The notes below the pieces were generated by a model that searched no databases, had not been told where the DNA came from, and saw only the letters and a list, made by a program, of their open reading frames with translations. DNA of 64,000 nt, from assembly GCA_947579665.1 (NCBI GenBank), contig OX388345.1, positions 70,423,454-70,487,453 on the forward strand, given 5' to 3'. Shown one piece after another: positions 21,000 through 32,200 of this stretch (positions are counted from its first letter, which is position 1; each line of letters opens with the position of its first letter). A program made the position numbers and the translations under genes. The DNA comes from Sympetrum striolatum. Taxonomy: Eukaryota > Arthropoda > Insecta > Odonata > Libellulidae.

Positions 21000-23900
21000 C
21001 TATTAAATATACAATACGATTTTCCTCGTTCAAAGTATGTAATTTGATTTTTTCTCTAAACATTTCTGTTACCTCAAGCATCTCCCGTTTTAATTTATGA
21101 ATTGTTATATTATAATTCAATTAAAAAGGTCTGGCGACTTTCCTACGATTCATTATTTTTGTTACTAAGGATTAGCATAAAAATTAGTAACTAAGATAAG
21201 TTTTTCTTCCATTGCTTTATAAAAAATTTATGTACTATGAAAAATGGCATTTCAACGCCTTTCGGTAGTGAATTAAAACACTGAGTTTATTGCTACTTAG
21301 TATAAATATTTAAGGGAATCACATAACGCTTTACTTGTTAACACCTAGTTTCTAGATTTGCCCGCATTGTGTTATCAAAATTCTAGACTAAATTCTAAAT
21401 CGCTTTCTAAATTCTTATATACTTGGTCTATATTTTTAAGTACAATTATATGGATATCAGAATACCAAATAGAATCATTCCTCCAGAATGGTTTTTGATA
21501 TTAATTTCAAGAAATCCCAATAAATTCTAATATGATTGTTCTCTTAAATAATTTTCCTGATTACCATGGTTCAATTCCAGATATCCTATTCTCATTCTAT
21601 GAGCTTCTGTACCATTTTGTCTATTTTTGGCATTCAAATATCAGAAATATAGGTAGAAACGGATGGAACAACTAGTCCTTGCCAAAATATTGTTTTGATC
21701 TTTACCTAACGTAGGTTACTCCATCAATCATACCTGGTCAATACTTGAAGATTCTGGGTATTAAAAATAGCATTTTAAAATACCGAATTACTTTAATTTC
21801 TACGTATATACTATAGATATATATACAAAGAATTCACGGAGGCTTGTCGAAACGCATAAATTCAATGTTAGATTATTTTCTTTTACCCAAATGTCAGTCG
21901 AAAGATTAGTGAAGAAGACCGTCGTGACCGAAGTTATACCAGCCACTCAGGAAATATGCTATTTCAGATTCGAAATTCCTAGAAAATGGTTGTGGCGGAG
22001 GGATTAGATTCCGATATCTGGAAAGTTTCGATCAAAGTTATCTGCGAAAACATCAGGTAGAATTCCTCATCGGAATTCATGGGCGATGATTCCGTCAAAA
22101 CGAGGAAAAAATTGATTTCCGAACCGCAAGATATTATGGATCTCTCTTCCCTAGGAAGGAACAGAGTGCTTATTAGATATCAGATAACTTTGGGGTAGGT
22201 AATTCACGGTACGTTGCAGCACCTGCCGCCCACCTTGACATATGGCAGGGTTTCAAGAACCGAAAGTCAGGGTCGGCTTTGTGCACTCTAACTAGAATGA
22301 ACTATAATTAAAATATCTGATTGACACTGACATTGACTTTTATCACTAACCATTGGGATTTATGTCAGCAGCAATTTCTTTTAGGGCGCTATTGTATCCA
22401 TTTCCTACGTGGTATGACGATACGAACGTTATATCCGTAGATATTGAAGATTATGACTTGCGTTCACGAAAAAATTATTTAAATATTACAGTGATTTATT
22501 TGAAGAAATTGTTAACAAAAATTTGCCATTCTATTAGAATTGGTTACTAAGAAAACTTATTATTGTAAACTTAAGGACTTCCTCTCTGCTAATATCAAAC
22601 ACATGAGTATGATCAGAGGAAATTAATGTTTTTATGAAGAATGAAACATAAAAACGAAATATTTAGGATTGCTACCGATTGATCGTGTTTAACCTTAGAA
22701 GTTAAATTTTTTATGTGTGATTTTTCTGAGGTTTAGAGGAAAGATTATCAGTTGTGAGGTTAAATATCGTCTGCATTAAATGGAATTCAAAATATTGCGC
22801 TTATTGTTCAGCCTACTTGGAAAAATAAGTACAGGGTGGACTCAGAAACAATTAAATTGCAATGAGCCCCAGTCAAAGCTGTCTAAGGGTGACGTACACG
22901 CTATTTTGCGTCATTTTATGCACTGCAATTAAAAAATATACATTCCATTACTTCCTTAAAATAATGCTTCTTAACCTTGAACAGATTCAATTCCGTACAA
23001 AAGTTACCGAGAATAAAAATTCTGTTTACGAGTACATTTTACAGTAACAAAATATTTTGTGGTGCATTCTTAACTTCACTTATTTAGAGAGACCTTTATT
23101 GAGTCTCTATATTAATAAGGATTTTTAACTTTAATTAAATTTACAATACTTCACTCCCACGATGTCGTCTTTAAAGTAAAAAATCGTGCTAAACCCTCCT
23201 TTCGCTCGAGTTTTTGATATTACTTATTTCTAGCAGTAATTGATAAACGTTATTTTCGAAAATAGCTATGCTAAAGTTAGGAAATGTGTTATAGAATATA
23301 CTTGCTTAGTTGTCTGAATATTGAAGTTGATTAAACTTAAAAAATATTACTTCACTCTCTGGTTTTTGACCCCTTTTGCCCCTAATCCATTTATATTTTA
23401 AGAATCTCAATTTCTTCCTTCCGATTCGTTCTTCCCTTGGAATATCACAAGATCTTATTGACGCGATTCTTAATTGCTAGGGATTCACTCTCAGACTTGA
23501 AAGAACATGAGCTCATGGGCCTATTCAGAAATGTTTCCTCGAAATAGCAAGGGGCGTCACGGCTTTTTTTCCCTATAAACGTTGTAATTGAAATTTTCCT
23601 CCGAAAATACATCACCTTCCGAATGTAGTCACATTAACCCATTGTTGCACCGAAAACTCTCATAAGTGATTTCCCAAGGAAGTCCTTAGAGGCTCATTTG
23701 AGGAATTAATGCTCTTCGCCACGGTGCTTGGCTCCTTTAATAGCATTCACCATTAGGCTAGATTGGGCGAGCTGGTATTAAAACAGCGTAACGCTGTTGA
23801 TATATTAGGTGGTGGCTTTGTTTAGTTGCAGATGGAGATATTAGACAAAAACTCACATCTAAAATTCTCTCTAATTCCGTTGCCAATTTTATTTTAAAGC

Positions 23901-24960
23901 CAAGTTTTCATTGAAGTAATGCAAGAGGTGAGGATCGAATAAAGGTCTTGTTTTACTGCCGTTCTTCCGAAAATTTGAAATTGCCGTAGAATACACAACT
24001 AATTTATTTCTCGGCATGCGTGATGGACTCGTGTATACAAAAACCAGCCTTTTTCCTTAAAAAATAGCGTGTTTGAAAAAATATCATAATCAGCTTAAGT
24101 AAATTTTCATGCTTGGCTTGCCCAAGGGAAAAAGAGGCATTTTTAAATGAAAAACTTTATTCTCAGAAATAATAAAGTTTTTTACACCAGTGCTACATAA
24201 AAATTCTACTTGTATGTCGAGGAGATTCTAGATAGTTCGCTGCTGGTGGAAATATGACGGTCTTTATTGCAATTGAGCTCGCTTATTGAACTAGATTACT
24301 GTTGATCAATATAAAAGGGAATTCAATGTAACTCCAGAGTATTTTCAAAATGAATTTGGTGATCATTTTAGACTCGAACAACAAAAGGAGCATGTTTTAA
24401 GGGGCAGAGGTATAGTTTTCTTAATATGGGTCAATCCAGTGTTTCAGTTAGTTATTAAATTCGATCGATTTACGATAGTTTCATTGGCTATATTAGGCAT
24501 CTGACGGCATTTACTATACAAAATAAGATATAAATACATTATTAAGGATTAAATACATATTCAGAGTATTTTATTTGATGGGCAATCAATTTCGGACTCA
24601 GACGCACAATTTCCACTTAGGTTTAAGGAATTGCCTCTATTTTAATAAATTTTACTGAATTATGTTCTAGTGACTGTAAATTGAGTGATGAATGTAGAAA
24701 TTTGTTATTCGTAACCATCTTTACATCTGGAAGATCGTTTTTGATGGATGACTTGCTTGATAAAACATAAGTTAATTAGTTAGTCACACAATATCATCTT
24801 TACTTTTAAAATTTTTACTTCGAGGCGTTGTATGAGTTTTCGGTATTCGGTCATTGTCGTTTCATTGATTCCTGCTCCCCATGATGGCTTAAACATTTAT
24901 TTATCGACTTCTCTTTGAGATACCAAATTTCATTTTGACAGTGATTTCATTCCTCGAATA
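21000..24960. other. Long gene-free stretch
   Basis: About 4 kb of mostly AT-rich DNA. At 22831 CAGGGTGGACTCAGAAAC resembles a transposon terminal word, but no partner end was found. A slightly GC-richer patch at 21900-22260 and another at 23620-23780 have no open frames of note. Confidence 0.35.
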
Positions 24961-25500
24961 AGAGTCATAACAGATTCAAAATCGATTCCCTTGAGAAAGC
25001 CAATCGCAGAAAAGATTATATTATTTCGTGGAGTTTTTCGATTCGACCGAAGATGGACTCCTCCACATCGAGGCATTTCTTTTCCTCTCCTTGACCCTTC
25101 GCCTCTATCGAACGCACCGTCGAGGATATCCAACCACACCGCCCAATATCCGGGTTTCCACAAGTTAATACGATTCGGCTGATAGAAAAACATGATTGGA
25201 TACGTACGGCGTTCCATTCCGGATAGTCGCTGTTATTTCTTCGCCCTCGTCCAATAGGGGCAAGATTGGAAGTGAGATGAACGCACGGCATTCTCTCCCT
25301 AATGTATATCTTGCCCATCTTTGCCCATGGCCACCTAACGAGAATCCCCGAGGCTTTTATTATTATTCAATTACCAGACGCGTATTCGGATTTCAAAGGA
25401 TGCGGACCGATTGGAATCTCGGATCATGCAAATAAAGTACCCGAAATTTTTCAAAAAGGAAAAGAGAAGAAAGGGATATTTCGTTACGTTTTTTGAAATA
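24961..25500. other. GC-richer island
   Basis: Overlapping open frames lie on both strands (minus 24930-25217 and 25016-25318; plus 24991-25182, 25196-25435, 25302-25496). No known domain is seen. Confidence 0.3.
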
Positions 25501-26078
25501 ATAAAGGAACCGAGCTTATCGCTCAGAAATCTCGGCCCTTTTTGAATATTAATTGAAACTTATTTATATCGTGAATCCTTCGCATCCATATTAAGCGATT
25601 TTTTTCCTACTATGGGAGGGGTGTTGCGTGTAGCATACTCTTGGGAATTTATCTGCGGAATTTCAGTTTATAAAATATATCTAAATGTGTTTGTACGATA
25701 TTAGGAATTGTTGCTTTCAGTAAATATTAACAAGGTACAAAGCTACGTTAGACGATGAAGAAGCTTGGATGCCTTAGACTAAATAGGGAGATGATATATA
25801 TTTTATAAGAGATACCCTTTTGTAAGTTGATATTCCTGAAATATGGTTTAATACATTTACAATGTTCCTGCTAGAATATTTTATGGAATACTTTTAATTT
25901 GCCTTTCGTACACGATAGAATCAAATTTATCCTTCATCTAATTTATTCACAGTCTTATTCATGGCTGTGATGACATGAATGCTACTGAGCTAGGAATGAT
26001 ACTGAATATAATTGCACTGGTGAAGCTCTCTTCCAGTGGAATACTTAGAAAAGTGTTTCTGGTAGAGTTAATGTGCTT
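25501..26078. other. AT-rich gene-free stretch
   Basis: Nothing recognised beyond AT-rich background. Confidence 0.4.
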
Positions 26079-26180
26079 CACTTGCGTGGACATGTTTCGC
26101 TCATAGCATTCTGGCTTTATAATGAAAGCAAGAGCAAATTACCTCACTCCTCATTTAGCTTAGCAAGCCTCAACCTCCTC
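26079..26180. repeat. Dispersed repeat D, copy 3
   Basis: CTTGCGTGGACATGTTTCGCTCATAGCAT is followed by AGAGCAAATTACCTCACTCC and TTAGCAAGCCTCA. This is the clearest of the three copies. Read on the minus strand it gives GCTATGAGCGAAACATGTCC, a stem followed by CGAAAC and GTC, as in Penelope-type hammerhead-like motifs. Copies 1 and 2 are at 4809 and 9532. Confidence 0.6.
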
Positions 26181-27380
26181 TTTTAGCTATTGATAGAAGG
26201 AGATAAGTTCCAACAAATCTATGGGCTAAAACCTTTACGGGAATATGCAATACAAGAAAAATCACAATCATCCAGTTTGTACGTAACTTTATCGAAAAGT
26301 GTACAGCGGTATTAGTTTGCAAACTTAGAGAGAAATAGTTTATAAATGCTTTGGTGAACGCCATCAAAAATGGCCAAGCTCAAAAGTAGGAATTATTGCG
26401 GATTTCCCATTGTCTAGCCTTGTTTTACTTAGTGCTGAAAGTTGTTACATCTCCCACCCTCAAGGATGCAAAAAAGTCGCCAACCGCTTCGTTAAACACG
26501 GATTTTTTCGCCGCAGACGCAACCAGTGTTTGGGAAAAGCCTTATGCCGCATTAGCTTTGAGAGGGAAAAAAGATTTTTTGGGCGTACATATTTATGGAA
26601 TCCATTAATATAATAATAAGGCAGGGAGTATCTTTCAAAATGTTTCCACTGGTCCGCGAAGGTCACTGGAATGAAAAGGAATAGAAAAAATGGAGCTCCG
26701 AGAAAGAGCGAGCATTTCTGTAACACCTGCCTCTTCCATTCTTCCTATTATGGGAGAAAAAATCGGATTACGGTTTGGATTTCTTCTTATTTTAATCAAA
26801 TATAAGGGCGAGGAAGAATAATTATTCGGTAATCAATTTATTCACCTTTTCGTGGAAGTGATTTGGAACTTAAATGTAAGGTACTCATATCTGTGCTTCT
26901 TTTATTTCTTATGCCTCATAGATATAGTATAAGTAATAAGATATAGGCTACTGATGTTAGTCATAATATCCATAAAACGACACAAAAAAACATCAAAAAT
27001 GTAGTTTACTACTAATTTGCACATTTCATCTCAAAGAGGACCTCTTGAAAGTAATACCGACAGCAACAGATTTCTCCTTGGTGAATGTTATGATAAGTAC
27101 ATTCAAAGGGTTATTTTGCAGTACTTACTTGGTCATTACTCTCTCAAAGCGTTTTGTCTCATTAAAGTAAGCAAAGGAGTACTTAATACCTATTAAAACC
27201 TACACCATACTTATACTTATAAATACCTCTACCATACTTAGGACTATGTACCACACTATTGCAAAGAGTTGGTTTTACTGTCGTTGTCCAGCAAGCATGA
27301 CCGAGTCGAGGATTATCGCGAATTTACCATATGTTTATTGGTTTAGCACCGACTCAGATCAATTAGGGGAACGTTATTTT
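26181..27380. other. Gene-free stretch
   Basis: Short open frames overlap on both strands at 26396-26726; none is recognisable. The rest is AT-rich without repeats. Confidence 0.4.
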
Positions 27381-27590
27381 TTTGCTGAGCTACTGTTGCC
27401 TCTATCGGTGAAGTCCCCCTAAGCTCTGAAGAATTTATCAGTAGGTGCTTTTCCGAGGCAACAGCAACAACGAACACACACAACCATTCCCTGATCGAAA
27501 TAGTCCGATCAACCGAGATTCGAACCCGGGACCTTGGGGTAAATGCGACAGCGCAGCTGGAGTATTATCCACTCGGCCGGCAATGTTGAC
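27381..27590 (-). mobile_element. tRNA-derived SINE, family A, second full copy
   Basis: The minus strand starts with CCGGCCGAGTGGATAAT (A box, 27565-27581), then the T arm and B box CCCGGGTTCGAATCTCGG (27512-27529), TTGATCGG, and the family body: AGGGAATGGTTGTGTGTG, GTTGCCTCGG and CTGATAAATTCTTCA, ending near GCTCAGC. Head and body match 11391-11606 base for base over long runs with scattered changes, which fits retroposition rather than segmental duplication because the flanks differ. Confidence 0.85.
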
Positions 27591-27694
27591 CCTTAGTGCA
27601 CATTTTTTTAAGGCAAAGAATTGTTCTTAAAAACTAAATGTACCACGTTCAAATATAACCCCAGCTTATCGTACTGGAGAGCCTCGAAGTCCAA

Positions 27695-28151
27695 GTCTGT
27701 AATCATAATAATATTTTTTATTCATCCTACGACATACTTTTGCATGTATAGGATAAGTCATCAGTAACCTCATGGACACAGCACAGTCAAATTTACATTA
27801 GAAACACATTAAAACATACATTAGAATTATAATACTGCATACATTTTATTCTTAATAACACATTTCATCTCTTTAACATATTAAAGGTTCCTCTCATTTA
27901 CAATTTCATTTACACTATATTAAGTTTTTGTTGGAGAAATTTTTTTATTGTGTACCAGATTGCACTTTTTTATTGTCTTTGATAGCGTTAGGCAATTTAT
28001 TATAAATTTTTAAAGCCATCACTTGACAACTTCTGCCAGTTAGGCTTAATCTATGACAAACATGTACAAACCAGACTCTGGGTTTTATACTTACTATGCA
28101 ACAAAACGCAAAAGGATTAATACAAAAATAATTATGTAGGAATCTCCACAT
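27695..28151 (-). pseudogene. LINE remnant: ORF2 C-terminus and 3' UTR
   Basis: The minus-strand frame 28151-27945 ends in RSCQVMALKIYNKLPNAIKD, which resembles the end of many LINE proteins (…Y.G..L.N.LP..I…). About 230 bp of AT-rich 3' UTR follows. It ends with GTATGTCGTAGGATGAATAAA and an ATTATTATGATTA tail near 27695-27735, typical of a LINE 3' end. The 5' part is missing. The clade cannot be assigned from this fragment. Confidence 0.6.
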
Positions 28152-29515
28152 AAAATTTCAAATGTTACAGAGTTAATTTGTTCACTGAATTAAGCGAATA
28201 TATACTCTACGCATGGACTATAGCCGATTTTAACTGCTGATATTTTTTCACTCATTGTCAGAGACACCTCATAAGAACTATGTAATACGTTGCCCCTTGA
28301 TTACAGGTTTCAGATCGGTTACTAAGAAAAGATGAGCGATAAACAATTCCTAAATTATAATTTGGAGCGAGATATTTATTTGGTAGCTAATATTACTGGC
28401 AAGAAAAGAATTCGGTGCCATTTTTCTTCATGGATTGTTTGGTAAACACATATATTTTACTACTGTTCGTCTGTTTTTTGCCTCAGCCCACCCTCATCGT
28501 TACGTTTCACGAAAGACATTAATCAGTTTTTTCCGTCTGAAGAGTGTTCCTCTTGAGGAGCGGAATACGTGGAATATATTTGTTTTTTATTTATTTTTAA
28601 CACTACGCGTAGTTTTTCTTATAAAATTAAGATGAAGTATTCTTATGAAACATGTTGAACGAAAGAGTCTCAATTGTTTTTCATTGAATTAATTTGTCTA
28701 AAAAAACCAGATATAATGTAAAGCTGCTATTGAATATGTAAGATTTGTTCACATATATAAATTAGCTGGAAGAGTTCACTTTTGGTGTAATAAGGGCATG
28801 GTGAAGATAATCTCTTTTATTTGCAACTCTTAAAGGAATGCTCAAAATTGTTCTTTCTGATAGAGGAAATCATGTCAACAGAACCTAATACATACATATT
28901 TTCTTCGAAACTCAATAATTCACCAAGAGCATATACTATTATTATTATTTTACCCTTTTTTATCCCATTTAAACTCGTACGTCATAATAAATTAATATTT
29001 ACAATATAAAACGCATTAGAAAGATTCTATAAAGATAATAAAAGAAAAAAATATAGTATACCCTTATCTTTTAATTTATACATTTCAGCAAAAATCGCTT
29101 AATTACAGTGCATGCATAAAATATCAAAGTGCATCAAAATAATACAAGTTGAATAAATACATTAACATGGTAATTTTACGATTATTTTTTCGGTTTCAAT
29201 AATTATTATAATTCAATATTTTTGGTTTATGTTTCAAATCCAGAAGTTAATTGTGCTGCTAAAGTGAATGAAAACCTTTAGTGTGCCGAGGACAAGATTG
29301 TGTAAAGCACTTCTTTTGTTATTTCAAATTCATCTAAAATTACTCACAGCTATTTAAATTTTTTAGAGTTTGGCTGAGAGAATCTAAGAGTTGTTTTATG
29401 TAGCTGATAGCATTACGTCGTTCATTTTTCCTAGTCAGTTTCTACCAGCGAGTTATATTTATATCGCGGTATGGGATGCTCATTGAGCTACATCTAGTGG
29501 CCTTTTAAAGCCCGA
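28152..29515. other. AT-rich gene-free stretch
   Basis: Nothing recognised. Short frames only; no structured repeat. Confidence 0.4.
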
Positions 29516-29519
29516 TTGC

Positions 29520-29755
29520 TTTGTGTACTTATCAGCCGAATGACTTTCGCTGACCACCCAAAACAGATCAATGGAAGCTTTATTTCATGTGCCAGGAGAC
29601 CGATAGGATCTTTGTATGGCTCAGCTGGAACCGACCCGAGATGCGTTAGCGAAAAAAGCAGCTGTGCAATGCAGTTTGGGAAGATAAGCCTTCCATCGAC
29701 GGGATCTTATCCGAAGAACGCACGCAGGGGATGGAAAATGTCACAGAAATAAATC
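29520..29755 (+). pseudogene. Frame-shifted RNase H end of a LINE
   Basis: In one frame the sequence reads FHVPGDR and later DALAKKAAVQCSLG. In another it reads YGSAGT and then ISLPSTGSYPKNARRGW. In order these match the RNase H tail of I/R1/Jockey-type elements (HVPGH.GI.GNE.AD.LAK.A … LP.TD..P.I … W). The pieces switch frame at least twice, so the element is dead. No 3' tail was recognised. Confidence 0.55.
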
Positions 29756-31000
29756 TATTACAGATTACAATAACATATCTGAAGTTTGTTGTCTTGAGTT
29801 GTTTTTCTTTCTCCTCTCGGAAGTCTCATGTAGGCAAAGGATATTATATTGGAAGGATTTACTTAAAGATTTATTCAGCGCTTACGTTACGAAATTCCTC
29901 TTATTCTCATGAGTTTATAATGATTAGATGATTTCCTATTTTAATAGAATTACGCCTTCTCTGTAACTGAAGGAAATAGTGAAAACTTCAACATGACCAA
30001 CAAAAATTTAGGAAACATCGAATGATAGAGTTGCACATTTAAAGAAATTACTGCATTTCATTTGTAATCGAGCATTTTAGGCGTGTTATTGAAGAGACAT
30101 GCTAATTAATTCATAAAATTTCAAAGTAAAAACTTAATACACCAAGATAAATATTTAATTGCTATTTGATGTTAATGGATTGAATTTTTTCGCAATGTTT
30201 TATCGACTCTGCACGAAGAAGACGTATGAAGTACCACTTCTATGTAAAGTTTAGATTTCGCTCAATTTCAAGGTTTTGATCGTGCTCTAAAAAGCCGCAC
30301 TTAAAAGAGGATTATGGATCATAAAGAATAATTATGGTAATTAGCTCATTTTTATCTGTTTACGTATTTCAAGAGGCTCTTGAGCATGGTAAGGATAAAG
30401 TCGGTCAAGAGATTTTTATCAAAGGTCGATCTTCGAAGATAATAGTTAAACGGCTATAAAGGGAACCGTAAAAATTTTCTTGGCACAATAATATATTATT
30501 TGATCACAAAGGGTTCTGAATTCCTGGTGTTTAATGTTTTCCTCAGAAGTCTCTCTCGCACGTAATTATCGCTTTATGGCGGCGGTTATTGTGGATGTAG
30601 ATTTCTTATCGCGACCTTTACAATATTATTTATGATCAGAAAGGTTTTGTGTAGTGAAATATATTTTGTTGGAATTCAGAATTTTATTCTGGTCTCACCG
30701 CTACCTGCGGCTATACCCTTGATGGTGCCTTAGTATTTCAGTATTTAACTTTTACTACTTTTTGTATTTGAATTTGCATATTCTTTGCTAAGACTTGGAA
30801 GAGGAAAATTAGTGAGGAGCGTGTTATCTAATGTGTGTAAAAAATCCATCCATCGAAAACAATACAAATTTTCTGAATTTCTTGTGATATTTTCTGCTTC
30901 AAAAATGGTAATTAGATAACAAATATTAACTTAAGTGTTTTCCTTTTCAAATTATTTATCATCTATTCTCCACCTTCTCTAAAGTAACGTAGCGATATAA
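29756..31000. other. Gene-free stretch with a motif-dense segment
   Basis: AT-rich. The segment 30300-30650 is dense in developmental factor words: ATCAAAGG (TCF-like), TTTATGGC (posterior Hox-like), several GGTAATTAG/TAATTA homeodomain cores and TTATCGCG. This could be an enhancer, but these words are short and expected often in AT-rich DNA. Confidence 0.25.
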
Positions 31001-31005
31001 TTATA

Positions 31006-31195
31006 CGTGGGTCATCCAGAAAATAAGTCCCGTTTTTCTATTTTTTAATCGAGTTTCCATTGAAAAAAATGAAACTCACGGGGAATGTTCTTGACAATGT
31101 GTTTTTTCCACATAATCACCGGCGAACTCAATGAACTTCGTATACCGAGATTAAAGCTTTGAAATCCTCTCCTTGTAAAAGTTTAAGAAGCGTAA
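31006..31195 (-). mobile_element. mariner-family transposon remnant (3' end)
   Basis: Next to a TA dinucleotide the terminal sequence reads GTGGGTCATCCAGAAAATAAG. On the minus strand, 31177-31076 encodes YKERISKL, a stop, then SRYTKFIEFAGDYVEK and a final TGA. The RY.KFIEF.GDYVEK ending is the C-terminus typical of mariner transposases (IS630-Tc1-mariner superfamily), and the distance from stop codon to terminal repeat is also right. One internal stop is visible. The other terminal repeat and the rest of the transposase are absent. Confidence 0.75.
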
Positions 31196-31219
31196 GAATA
31201 AAAATTTATAAAATTGCCA

Positions 31220-31295
31220 TTTATAGCCTTGTGACTTGGACTCGAACCTAGATGTTAATACCACTTACCTACATCGCCTATACTCACAAATTCTG
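31220..31295 (-). mobile_element. tRNA-like SINE head
   Basis: On the minus strand an A-box-like ATGTAGGTAAGTGGTA is followed after about 10 bases by a B box CTAGGTTCGAGTCCAAG (31232-31248). Box spacing is short for a tRNA and the stem does not close, so it is a remnant. It abuts the mariner fragment. Confidence 0.45.
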
Positions 31296-31559
31296 ACCTC
31301 TAACCCGACTTATTTGTAATATTATTTTTACGTTTGCCGAAATTTGTGTTTCTATTAATTGTAGGCGATTTTTGTTTATTCTATTGTCAACCATTCTAAA
31401 CAAATCCTACACTCCATAGACAAATCTTCACACGCTCCTGGTTTTCATTCCGAAGCAATGGCATAGAAGGTAGACACAGCTTCCATCCTCCTACCAATTA
31501 AAGAAGAGCATCATCGAAATTTCCCTAATTAATAGGAATGATAATGATTTTCGTTCCAA

Positions 31560-32200
31560 TTAAAAGCTAAGGGGAATCGCCGCTTTCTCGTACGTTTGGT
31601 ACCAAACGTAAAAAAGTCCAGCACGTGCTGGGTTCATCGACTCTTCTGATACGAAGCATTCCTTCCTTACATTTGTGGCCTCTTTCGAGTAATTTTAACG
31701 GCCCTTAATAAAGAAGCTCTCGGACGTTACCAAAAGCATGCGCTGCCTCCGAACAGTTTTGAGTTTCCGATTGTTTGCTCGGACGAATCGGCTTCCCAAG
31801 TGTTCCCTTTACGAGTGGTTTTACGAGATTCCCCGGGAGAATTACGATTCTGAGATGACCGTTCCTCATCGGTCCGGCCACCGAAGAGAAAGTTCCCGGG
31901 GATGCCCTTTCCGGTGCTTTATTACCTCCAAATCGGCGCTCCGGTGTCCACGGAGTAATTACTTAGGAGGAATCGTCCGGGAAGCAGTTTGTCTGATCCT
32001 TGTCGTGCATTAATTGATCCATGTGTCAAAGGAGCGGTTTGTTTGCCCCGGCAGTCCCTTTAAATATTCAAGTGTTTGAGGCCGAAACCGCTCGGAAATT
32101 AATTTTCTGGTCAGCGGCTCGTCTTCCCACATGGAAGCATCGCGTGTGGCCTTACTAAGAGTTGCGCAAGGGTTACGCATTAGTGAGGAAAGCTAATGGC
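31560..32200. other. GC-richer island with two perfect palindromes
   Basis: This island contains TACGTTTGGTACCAAACGTA (31591-31610, 20 bp, perfect) and CCAGCACGTGCTGG (31618-31631, 14 bp, perfect, with a CACGTG E-box), seven bases apart. Downstream a plus-strand frame of 91 codons (31738-32013) shows no domain. The palindromes suggest binding by dimeric transcription factors, such as bHLH proteins on CACGTG; the island may be an enhancer or promoter. Confidence 0.5.

Noticed and set aside
22831..22848. Transposon terminal repeat CAGGGTGGACTCAGAAAC
   Set aside because: No inverted partner was found within several kilobases.
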